A DNA stretch of 64,000 nt from Coniochaeta sp. PMI_546 (Eukaryota; Ascomycota; Sordariomycetes; Coniochaetales; Coniochaetaceae): assembly GCA_021432605.1 (NCBI GenBank), contig MU271148.1:2115362-2179361 (forward strand). The letters are read 5' to 3'. Positions 12,660 through 21,508 of this stretch are shown piece by piece. Under the pieces are notes generated by a model, which was not told the origin of the DNA, made no database searches, and saw only the letters and a program-made list of their open reading frames with translations. A program made the translations under genes and the position numbers. How positions within the stretch are numbered: position 1 is the first letter of the stretch; every line of letters starts with the position of its first letter.

Positions 12660-13285
12660 TCAAACGGCGCCAGAGTCGTTGTCATTCTCAAAGTTGACAA
12701 ACTGACTAAACACAGATGTAAGTGACAAAGTCATAGATGTTATGGTGTGTTGCGCAGACTTACTCCATGTCGTTATCAACGTCAGACTCTCCCTTCAGCT
12801 TCTTGATGGTGGGAGCTGGAGACTCGTCGGTGTCATTGCCATCATCTGTAGCAACAGCCTCCGAGGCCTTGCGCTTGCCCTTCGTGGCGGGAGTCTTCGC
12901 GCCATTCTTGGGTTTGGCGGGAGCACGCTTGCGAGGAGTCTTCAGAGCCGCGGCAGGCTTGGGCGTGGTAACGGCGGAAGAAGCAGCACCGTCGCCTCCC
13001 TCCTTCTTGCGAAGCTTCTGAAGATGCTGTCTTGACAGGGATGTTAGCATGAGAACGTGCGAGTAATGAGTTCGTAGAACGCGGGAAAGAAACTTGGAGA
13101 TAGACAAAATCGCAGCGCAAGAGAGTCTAGTACGTGATGGCCTTGAGCGTGCATGTGTGACCTAACGAGTGCATACGCTCCAAGACGCCTCGAAGTTGCG
13201 GTTGGGTTGGCACCAACTCATCGGTCATGCAGCCTAGCAGATCCTTGTCTGCCTCATGACCCCACGTCATCCGTTGATCAGCCAT
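12660..13285 (-). CDS. Myb/SANT-like mini-protein: start exon 7 plus common tail exons
   Basis: Exons 13285-13134 (start exon 7, phase 2), 13030-12764 (tail) and 12705-12660 (last 15 codons plus stop), giving 154 aa. The domain reads TWGHEADKDLLGCMTDEL, RGVLERMHSLGHTCTLKAIT, then across the junction QHLQKLRKKEGG. The tail is Lys/Pro/Ala-rich with basic blocks (TPRKRAPAKPK, ATKGKRKASE) and an acidic end with an LKGE site. The tail acceptor is TCAAG followed by one base that completes the codon. The second intron starts GTAAGT within an apparent GAG-TAA and ends TTTAG, extending the product by QFVNFENDNDSGAV. An in-frame TAA two codons before the ATG fixes this start. Domain plus basic tail suggests a DNA-binding protein. 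The exon is one of seven related start exons upstream of the same tail. Confidence 0.8.
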
Positions 13286-13486
13286 GTCGAGTTATCGAGC
13301 AGAGCGATGTGGTGAACAGTGAAAAAGACGTGAGGTGTAAGGTTAGAACGCAGCTACGCGTAACAGGCTGGGATTGTGATTGGTGGGAAGATGAGATGAA
13401 ATGAGAGCTGAATGAAGAATGAGGCGGGGTGAAGTTGGGGAAGATGAGAAGAACTTGAACTGAGGAAAGTACGAGGGGAGAAATAC

Positions 13487-13629
13487 ACCGCGGCGCCCGA
13501 CGTGTAGTTGTAGCCTCGCTCCTTCGTAAACTGAAGGATTCTCTGCCACTCTTCGGAGGTAAAGGTGACGTTGTGGAATACGGCCTGCAGCAGGCACAAG
13601 TGTGCCGCCTCGTCCCAGACTGTTGTCAT
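13487..13629 (-). CDS. array start exon 6 (Myb/SANT-like domain)
   Basis: Starts ATG ACA ACA; encodes MTTVWDEAAHLCLLQAV, EEWQRILQFTKERGYNYTSGAAV, then a phase-2 donor (GT|GTATTT) at the homologous codon. Joining to the tail acceptor at 13030 is in frame (Val-Gln-His-Leu) across a 456-nt intron. The gap to start exon 7 is pyrimidine-rich, like a leader, and holds no second-exon candidate with a QHLxKLR motif. An in-phase acceptor (CATAG) lies just upstream, so fusion to start exon 5 is also possible. Which form is made cannot be told from sequence. Confidence 0.6.
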
Positions 13630-13815
13630 GATGGGCTTGATGCTATGAGCAGGATGGAGATTGAAATCGAAATTGTTGTGGAAGCTTGTGAAATAATGAC
13701 GCCGTGGAAGGTGGAAGATGCGACGAAGCTCCGAGAAAACAACCAGAAAATGAAACTCCACCGAAGAGTGAAGGCTCGAAAAACCGCCTGTCCCACACAA
13801 CTGAGTAAAACATAC

Positions 13816-13973
13816 TTCAAGGCACTCTCAGTAAAAGTGTAGCCCCGGGCATGTAAGGTATCAAGGACCTGAGCCCAATCGCCGGGAGATAACTTCATGT
13901 GGTCCACAACGGCCATCAGAATGTCTTCATGCGTCTGAGCACACCAGTTTTGAAGCTTCCGTGAAGCAGCCAT
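13816..13973 (-). CDS. array start exon 5 (Myb/SANT-like domain)
   Basis: Encodes MAASRKLQNWCAQTHEDI, LMAVVDHMKLSPGDWAQ and VLDTLHARGYTFTESALK, the member closest to the family pattern, with a phase-2 donor (AA|GTATGT). Splicing to the common tail would restore LK-QHLQKLRKK, a continuous final helix, across a 785-nt intron. Without the tail that helix is cut in half. The frame is intact from ATG to donor. Confidence 0.6.
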
Positions 13974-14093
13974 TTTGAAAGTGGATAGCTGAAGCAAGTG
14001 CGTCTTGAAACGGGATTTGCGAATCGAAACCGGAAGATGTAGGAGTGAAGGATAGAGGGAAAGATGGAGAGGAATCGCCAGGTGTGGTCTTAC

Positions 14094-14239
14094 CGAATAG
14101 CGTTCCAAACCATATCATGACCACGCGACTGCAAAAGTGAGACGACCTCATCTTTTTGCTCCTGTGTGAGAGACGGTTGGACCACGAGGTAGATGGCCTC
14201 AAAGAGGTCCGCTTTAACGTCCTCAAACTTTGTCGGCAT
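14094..14239 (-). CDS. array start exon 4 (Myb/SANT-like domain)
   Basis: Encodes MPTKFEDVKADLFEAIYLVV, TQEQKDEVVSLLQSRGHD and MVWNAIR, with a strong phase-2 donor (CG|GTAAGA). An in-frame TGA three codons before the ATG, with no acceptor between them, means this exon must use its own start codon. The intron to the common tail would be 1063 nt, long for this genome region. Confidence 0.6.
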
Positions 14240-14395
14240 GGTGGATCAATCTGGTTGATCTGGCCGAGGAGTCTTGCAAATGTTGAGGGTGTGTTGGTGA
14301 CAGGAAGAAACGGTTGAGTAAGGTTGCAAGGGAAGAGTATGGATGGCCAATGGTGCAAGCGAAAAGAGACGCAGAGAGAAGCAAAATAATTTTAC

Positions 14396-14544
14396 CGGAT
14401 CTTGTCCCAGTGAACATCATCATGGCCTTTCTCTCTCATGACTACGACAACTCGATCCTGCATCTCCTTGGTAATTTCTCCTTGAATCCCACTGTACAAG
14501 GCTACCAGGAGATCAACATGTTTCTTGTCGTCCCAGAGAGGCAT
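14396..14544 (-). CDS. array start exon 3 (Myb/SANT-like domain)
   Basis: Encodes MPLWDDKKHVDLLVALYSG, ITKEMQDRVVVVMREKGH and DDVHWDKIR, with a phase-2 donor (CG|GTAAAA). The frame upstream is open back into start exon 2, and a CTAAG acceptor of matching phase sits five codons before the ATG, so it may also act as an internal exon fused to exon 2. Joining to the common tail is in frame. Confidence 0.6.
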
Positions 14545-14689
14545 TTTGAATGACCTTAGGACGTAGGTATGATCTGGTTGAGGTGATGAATGTGATGGAA
14601 GATGTTGTGTAAGTTGTAGGATGGAGGAACAAAACAAGGTGGAACAGAGTAGAAGCAAAGAACAGAACAAAGAAAAACTGCACGCATAC

Positions 14690-14874
14690 CGAATTCCCTC
14701 CCAAGTGTACTCATCAAGTCCCTTGGCCTTGAAAGCCTCAAGAAGTAGATCCTTATGGGCTGACGCCTTGATCTTCTCCTCGTCGAGGATAGCAATGAGG
14801 CCCATGAGGAGAGCGAAGTGACCCTCCGGACCCCATTTGCCCCCGGGCTTGAGGATATTCTCAGTGCTGCTCAT
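14690..14874 (-). CDS. array start exon 2 (Myb/SANT-like domain)
   Basis: Encodes MSSTENILKPGGKWGPEGH, FALLMGLIAILDEEKIKAS, then KDLLLEAFKAKGLDEYTWEGIR and a phase-2 donor (CG|GTATGC). Closest relative in the array is start exon 1 (shared ILGLLA/LMGLIA core and TWEG end). Joining to the common tail is in frame across 1659 nt. An upstream CAACCAG acceptor would allow fusion to exon 1. Confidence 0.55.
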
Positions 14875-15056
14875 GGCGACGATCGGGTCTGGTTGATATT
14901 GACGAAGGTAGTAAGAGGAGGAGGTGGTAGTGGAGTGTATGATGAAGGAAAAGAGTTCGACAATAACAAGCAGCTTAGGCAATGAGGAGATAAGATGGTG
15001 TCAAAAGCATGAAAGAAAGCAAACAACAAAAAGCAGTGAGGTAAAATAGAGATTAC

Positions 15057-15273
15057 TAGCCTTTCGAGCACCCTCCCAGGTGTAAGGAGGGCCGGGCAGG
15101 CCGGCCGAGTTCAGGGCAGCAAGAATCTGGTCCTTATAATTGTGCTCCTTCTCGCCGAGCTCCTCGATCACAGCGAGGAGGCCTAAGATGAACGCGAAAT
15201 TGGCCTCTAGACCCCAACGTGCCGTTGGCTTGCCGCCCTTTCGGGTGTTACTGCGTTTGGTAGTCGAGGGCAT
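15057..15273 (-). CDS. array start exon 1 (Myb/SANT-like domain, altered donor)
   Basis: Encodes MPSTTKRSNTRKGGKP, TARWGLEANFAFILGLLAV, then KDQILAALNSAGLPGP and YTWEGARKA. The conserved phase-2 donor seen in exons 2-7 is missing: the homologous place reads CG followed by AAAGGC. The nearest GT is nine bases on (GTAATC, phase 1). That phase does not fit the common tail but fits the CAACCAG acceptor before start exon 2, which would fuse domains 1 and 2. It may be the true start of a longer gene or a copy that has lost its donor. The right border is therefore uncertain. Confidence 0.5.
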
Positions 15274-15745
15274 GGTGTTAGAGATGATGTGTATTTGGTG
15301 ACGGTGAGAGAATTGTTGGCTGTAGAGACTAGAGGAGGTGGAGGTTAAAGTGTGTAGAAGAAAAGAACGTGCTGGTGTGAATATGGCAGAAGACAAGGTT
15401 TCTCGAGGGACGGAGGGGCAAAAGCTCAAGAAGCCGGCGCACACGGTCTGTGAGAGTAAAAGCGGAGCATGGGGACCGCCGAGAGTGACTGCCGCTGCGG
15501 CTGATGGAGGTGAAGCTCCGTAATTCGCGGAAGGCTGCCGGAAAAGTGAGACCGACTACTCCTTCCTCACGTCAGTAGCAACACCATTAACCATCCAGAA
15601 ACCTTGCTCGCAGCCTCAGCTGACAAGTCGCCTTTAAGAAGCAGACATCCATCCGCCTCTTGGAGCAGCCCCGAGGGTGCTCGTCTTGACCACTATCACG
15701 GCAGCTGGCTGAGTGGAACAAAGAGCAAAAGGTGCCCATACAAGT

Positions 15746-15816
15746 GAGCCAGGCCGAGTGAGCCAGGCCGAATGAGCCAGGCCGAATGAGCCAGGCCGAG
15801 TGAGCCATGGCGAAGT
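15746..15816. repeat. 14-bp minisatellite, about five units
   Basis: Unit GAGCCAGGCCGART, four near-perfect copies (15746-15801) and a fifth degenerate one. It lies in the spacer between the start-exon array and the 201-aa paralogue, outside any supported exon. Confidence 0.85.
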
Positions 15817-16072
15817 GAGGTGAACTGTGGGGTTGTGTAGAACCATTGAGAATGTAAGTCTTGGATATTCTCCCTATATCATGTTCTTAGGCTAAAGTCA
15901 ATGCTCTAATAGTGTTCTGTTGACCCATCAACATACCAAACGCCAATGCGAAACGCCAGTTAAGGGACCACAAATCTCCCGCTCAAAAATAACACTCCAA
16001 ATCGCGCCGTATCCCATGGCAGAAAGGGAAAGAGAATAAGGGAATCATCACGAAGGTTGGGAGGCCCGTTGG

Positions 16073-17115
16073 TTAGGCTTCACCGTAGGTAAAGCTAAGA
16101 GACAGGGTTAGTCTGATACTGTTGGATTGTCAAAAAGAGAGATAACTCACTCCGGTGCATAGTGATCGACCGCATTGGGGTTGTTGTGGGCAGCCAAAGC
16201 GTTGAGAACAGCCTCGTCCTCTAATGAAGGTTCTTGCGTCTCCTCTAGCCTTGGTCTCTTGGCGGGCTGTTCATCTGAATCCTCCAGACTAGGATCGACG
16301 ACCAGAGATTCCGAGCCTGGAGTTGCACTTTCGGTCTGCGGTGGTAGAGAAACGATTGGAGGAACTGGTGGCAAAGGCTGCTGAACGGGGCTCGCGGTAG
16401 GGCCTGTAGCTCCTCCGAGCGGGACGGAGGCTTGCTTCTTCGGCCGCCCTCGCCCGGGCCCCGGCCGACGCGTGATAGGGTTTAATGTCGGGTCGCCTAT
16501 TTTTCTGACGCCACTGTCAACCGGTGAGGCAACGGATCCCTCAATTTTGTTCTGGGCCCGTCTCAAGCCCTGGAAATGTTGACTATGGGGAGCATTAGTG
16601 GCTGACCTGTCTAGATAGCTTATTGCATGGCATTACGGACACTGAAACGGCCAGTGATTGATGACGTCAAAGAGCACGATGTTAAGAATTCAGCAAGCAA
16701 AAGGGAGACAGAGCAAACCCTCCAACAAGGGGTGGATACCAAGAGCTCATGTTCAAGACAGCCCCAACTTTGGGACTGTCCTAAGACTCCTCACAAAGTC
16801 TCAGGTGTATCATTGAGCATTGCTTTACCTGCTAAGCAATGTGTGGGTGTTTGTGGCCGGCTGAACGAGCACAAGCAGGGACAATGGGTGGCCGAAAGAC
16901 ACATTGCAGATACGCGACCGAAGTATATCTATTGCGCACAAGACTGTGGAGACTACTACTCACCGACAACCTTCATTCGTGAAGCCATAGCCCAAAGTGC
17001 GCATGTGGTTGCCAATGGCTGTCCATTCTGATCCGCTGATGACACCAATGTTCTTGATGGACAGGATGGTGAAAAAGAGGTCCTTATCGGCTCTGTCATT
17101 CCAGTTCTTGTTCAT
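16073..17115 (-). CDS. Myb/SANT-like mini-protein with an AT-hook
   Basis: Exons 17115-16964 (50 codons, phase 2), 16582-16151 and 16094-16073; 202 codons, 201 aa. The domain reads MNKNWNDRADKDLFFTILS, SEWTAIGNHMRTLGYGFTN, EGCR then QHFQGLRRAQNK across the junction, the same split helix as in the array. The tail carries PGPGRGRPKKQ, a canonical AT-hook core (RGRP), which binds the minor groove of AT-rich DNA, then Pro/Ser/Glu-rich disorder. The last intron has a GTGAGT donor, a GACTAAC branch site and a TTAG acceptor; it turns an apparent GAG-TGA stop into a seven-residue extension. Exon 1 has exactly the length of array exon 7 (152 nt). This is the complete single-start version of the array gene, and it shows what the array exons are expected to join. 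Intron 1 is 381 nt. Role inferred: DNA-binding nuclear protein. Confidence 0.85.
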
Positions 17116-19198
17116 TGTGAGGTCGGCGCGCCTAGGGCGGGAACCGGTCTATAAGAGCTGTTAAGACTTTGTGGAGTGATTGCTTGCGAGCCCAGATAGA
17201 AATTGGTAAGGAAATTGTTAGAGATGGGGGATGCTGAGAGGTTCAAGAAGAACTTGGTGCGGAGTTCTGCATTGTGGTGGCTCGTGCGTTCCTTGGAGCT
17301 CTCGTCGAGTGTTTCAGGAGCTCTGGACTGGAGAGCTTGTCCCTGGCTCACCAATCAGAAATTGTGGAGGCTGGAAGAAGGGGCAGTCCGTACCTGCTGA
17401 TGTCAACTTGTCCAGGTGGCAGCTGGCAGGAGCCTGTGGTCGCAAGTACCTTTGGCTTGGAGACTACCAGGAGTACCGAACCACCCCGCAGTCATCTGAC
17501 CTGGCGCCAGTATCGCGAAGACAGTGTCCTTAGCTCTATGCACGTTGAACGACAAGCCGAGAAGCCGCACGTCTTTTCCAACCTCCTCCTTTTCCCTGGC
17601 TACCTTACCTTGTTCAAGTCCAGGCTTGGTGCCATCAGAGTTTTCATCACTCTTTGCTCTCTTTGCTACATGTATCGAGTTCATCGTTAGGTATGTTCCT
17701 CAGGACAAAACATTTCTCCTTGGAATTGCCTAGACAGTTTTCATCATTGACTTGTGGTTTCTGGTGGTCAAACCTCTTAGGTAGTCTCCTTGCTTTTTCC
17801 ATACGATATCGGTACAAGAGGGGTACTGGGACAACTAGTCACTGCCAAAAACACAGGAAAGGTGACAAGCCCGAGAGACAGGGATGTAGGCGAGGGGCCA
17901 CTTGCTGCAAGGTATCTCTTGTTGAGTCCTTGTATTGCTATGTTTGCTCGACGCTTGTCAGACCTATTATCTTGTACAAGGCGAATATGGTTTCCACACA
18001 CCTCCCTCGTCAAACTCAGCGCCTGGTTCGCCTCGAAGTTCTATCTTCGTTCAGGAAGTACGACCGGGGGCACAACTCCTTTGCCAATCAGAGCCGTCTC
18101 AGCAAGACTCTTCTCCATTACCCAACCACCCGGATTATATGTTGTGACCAGAATGAGTCACAGGTTTCATGTCTTCATCGCACCACATCCCCATGGCAGG
18201 GGGACTTGAGTTGAAGCCGTTCTTTGACCTCGCTTGGGGCCCGCCTTGAGCGGCGTACCAGCGGTGACATCGCCGGTTGTCCTGCCAAAGTCATCGTTGT
18301 TTGTTCCCCCCATTGTATTGTGACGAGATTGGGCCTGGAGCAGCGATGAGTTCGCCACCAGGTGTCAGATTTCCTCTAGCTTCGGATTTCTACGACTCAC
18401 CTAGGCTCTGAGTGGTCGAAGTGGCTGCAGGTGTCCAACCGGGGACGAGGCGGAACAGGGATCAGCACACGATGAGCAAAACCACTTTACGCGGTAGTGC
18501 CGCGGTGCCGCGTCTTCCTATCTCTCTGCCCACCTTTCGCAGCGCCGGGCTGCGCTGGTTCGACTTTGCTGAGTCGGATGCAAAGGATGCCTTTCTCCTC
18601 CCCTTAGGCAGCCAATCATTGCGACAACTGTGATTGTCATTGCTAAATTGACCAGCAAAGTGCTGATAAAAAGCAAGAATGTCCGAGTCCAGAACTGTCC
18701 TCTTTTCTCTGATGCTCTTTGCGTGGCGCCTGCTCCCACCATATTATTCCACCAACTTGAGAAGAATCCATGAATCGTCCATCCCGCACCTAACTTGGTC
18801 TGAAGTATGCTCTGCCATGCTGGCAAGAATGAACCTTTATCCCGTTGCTAGGCCAGGATCAACATCCAACCCTCCATCAGCGGAAAGCCTACCATTGCCG
18901 CTAAATTGCCTGCTCCTGTATCTTGTCTAGTGCGACAGACATATAATAACTAGAGCCTCGCCTCACCGATCTGCACATTTTCACTGCAAGTGACTCACTC
19001 CTTCGCTCTCGAGCATCCGAACTCGACCAAGGTGATCTCTACATTGCGTAGCCGTCCAAGACTTGAACTCCGCTGGTGTGGTTTATATTGAACCCTTCTA
19101 CCCCTTCGCACCTTGTTCAGCGGGCTGGCAGGTAGACTTCCCTATCAAGGTCTAGAGGCCCCATCCGAAGAGCCAGAGAGACCATCTCGACTGCAAAC
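17116..19198. other. 2.1 kb without a firm gene; possible relic of a coding exon
   Basis: On the minus strand near 18167-18358 a frame reads MGGTNNDDFGRTTGDVTAG then TPLKAGPKRGQRTAS, a composition like the disordered tails of the neighbouring Myb-like proteins. It is preceded by a GTGAGT donor-like site near 18400. I could not find a start exon with a domain, so I do not call a gene. The rest shows nothing recognisable; the last 200 bases are the leader of the next gene. Confidence 0.3.
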
Positions 19199-20125
19199 AT
19201 GTCGTCCGCCAACGACACTCCCATGACCAGGTTTCTGTTTGCCATCCTGCAGCAAAAATGCTTGAAGGATGTAAGTAATCATCTGCGCACAGGATGTTGG
19301 GACTGGTGGCTAATAACCGGACTGTCCTAGATTGACTGGAATAAGGTTGCCCACGATCCGATATTGGCCCAGGATATAACCAATGGCCATGCTGCGCGGA
19401 TGCGCTACTCTCGCTTTCGGGCGTCGATGCTTGGAATAGAGCCACAGAAACGCAATCGAACAACGGCCAGCAAAAACCGAGTGACCAAGTCGAAGAAAGA
19501 CGGGAAGATAAAGAAGTCTAAAGATGGTGATTGCGTCAAGGAAGACCCTGGTTCCCCGGAATCCGGAGTCCAGGAGACGACAAAGTTAGAATCGCCGCGT
19601 GTTAAGCAAGAGATGTCGCAGCCGCCCTCGGACCGAACTATGTTGAGCTCCATGTACACTTCAACATCGGCACCGATATCTGCGGCTCATCTGCAGTCGC
19701 AATTCCAAGGGAGACTCTTGACGCCATGCAGTGACTCGGAAGCGCTGGTCGGATCCTCGAGCTACGGAGCAAGCCCAAGCAGCGACATGCTACACACAGA
19801 TGCGTCGTTTGACTTTACTGAATCGTCGCCCTGTGCCCACGGCCATGAACAAATGACCTGGAATAATAGTCATACCTATTCCCCCTTCGGCGTTAACTTC
19901 GCGCTTAATGCGTACCCTCCCGGCCCTTGCGATCACCAGAACAGCCACATGGTCGGTGACCAACTCGGCCTAGATGGACAATCTCAACTCGCCAATCAAG
20001 ACTTTGGTGTACAGCAGCATTCCCAGTTCGTAAGCGAAGAGCTTCGGGTCAACGAGGCTATGATGGAGCCGGACGACAACCACGTCATGGTGAAGCACGA
20101 GGATTGGGATCGGACAGGGTTTTAA
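19199..20125 (+). CDS. Myb/SANT-like domain protein, 288 aa
   Basis: Two exons, 19199-19270 (24 codons) and 19331-20125, phase 0; 289 codons. The domain reads MTRFLFAILQQKCLKD, IDWNKVAHDPILAQD and AARMRYSRFRASMLG. The intron falls after codon 24 in phase 0 between LKD and IDW, exactly as in the 272-aa gene at 11.0 kb (SGK/IDF), so the two are paralogues despite opposite strands. A basic block (KSKKDGKIKKSKDGD) fits a nuclear localisation signal. RVKQE and MVKHE are sumoylation-consensus sites. The rest is Ser/Gln/Asn-rich and disordered. Likely a DNA-binding regulator; target unknown. Confidence 0.85.
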
Positions 20126-21508
20126 GGATTGCGCTCGGAAGGCGATTCCCGCTTGTGGTATTGGAGGTTTTGCGGAACAAGATGATCTTGACGGAACGAA
20201 GCAATTTCCCTTTCTTGACTTGGTTGCTGAGGGGCACGGATAGGCCCAATGTCTTGTTGTTGAATTAGATCCGCGCGAAGTGCTGTAGCCTCTTTCTGGG
20301 AATAGATGTAAGCTCCCCCTCTCCGATATGTAATCATAGATCATGTGCGGCTAACGAGAATATGAGAGTATGGCCAGTATCTCTTGGAAGTTGGTTTAGC
20401 GATTGGGTAGTATGGATATTCAAGCCAGTCCACGCCTGTCAGGTGTTCGTCTTATTCCTGTCCCTGCCATAGCTTAGGTCTGAGTCTGCCATGGGGTGTC
20501 AGAGGCTCGAACGTGTGATATCGTCAAGCGCTTCTATCGCCATGATTCTTTGCGCTAATGACGTGTCCATCCAGTCTTTACTTCATGGGTTTCATTCGGA
20601 ATGGATATCGGATTTCGAGGAGGAGTGACAATATCTCGTTGCACGCCGCGAAGATGTTGCCGTTTGACCACCGATGCGACCAAACTGCGAAGGGCATGGA
20701 GAAGCGATCCGTGGTGCCGACGAGCTTCTGAGTAGTTCGAGAATTCACTTGCCATCTCACGGGTTGCCACCACTTTTCAACAACACATTCACCGGAGCAA
20801 CCTTGTCATCGCTCTCGGCACTCCCCCTCCGTTTCCTCTCACCTTTGCATCACTTGCCGCGGTCCTTCCTAGCCAACCTCTTATCCTCACCTACTTCTAC
20901 CGTCAACACCTCTACCTACCTATCCTAGCACACCAAGCACTCCCTTCCCCAGCCGTGCAAGAACTTATCTTCTCATCGTTACTGCCTAAAGAGTCGTGGG
21001 TTTTCCCGGTAAGCGTCATCACTGCGACTCACCTTGTCAGATAAGCACATCGACCTTCATCCTCACCTTGGCTTCCTTTGGTGTCATTACATTGCCGAGC
21101 AGGAACGAGTAGGAACAAACTAGCTGGCTCACATACGGCCCGTCCTTCTCTTCGCTCGCTCAGTTGAGTCAGATCAGATCTTGCCCTATCTCTTGGTCTG
21201 ACGATAGCTCGCCTTTGTCAGAGCTTGAGTATCACTTACCGCTTTCCTTCATTTGGCATCATAGGTACCGTTCCCTTGTACTGGTTGCTCTGCAAGTCCG
21301 ATTTCACCATCTCCTCGAGCTGCAATCTCTGCTGCTAGACTCCTCGACACGTACCTATTCATTCATCACTTTAACAGCAAGATATTCATCTGTTGATTCA
21401 CCTTCTTTTCAAATCTACACCGCTTAGTCGCGTACTGACGAAAGACCTGTGTCTGCGTTAGACTCATCTGACTTGGAACAGCCTAGTACTTCTCTCAGCA
21501 CAGCAAGT
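20126..21508. other. intergenic; long pyrimidine-rich leader
   Basis: No supported gene. The part from about 20780 to 21500 is strongly C/T-rich with runs of CTTCC/CACC, typical of a long transcribed leader and promoter of the following gene in filamentous fungi. Confidence 0.5.

Noticed and set aside
16627-17031. 134-codon frame on the plus strand
   Set aside because: Overlaps the first exon and intron of the 201-aa Myb-like gene on the other strand and has no recognisable feature.
17654-18214. 186-codon frame on the plus strand
   Set aside because: No domain or hydrophobic pattern of a real protein; lies in a gene-poor spacer.
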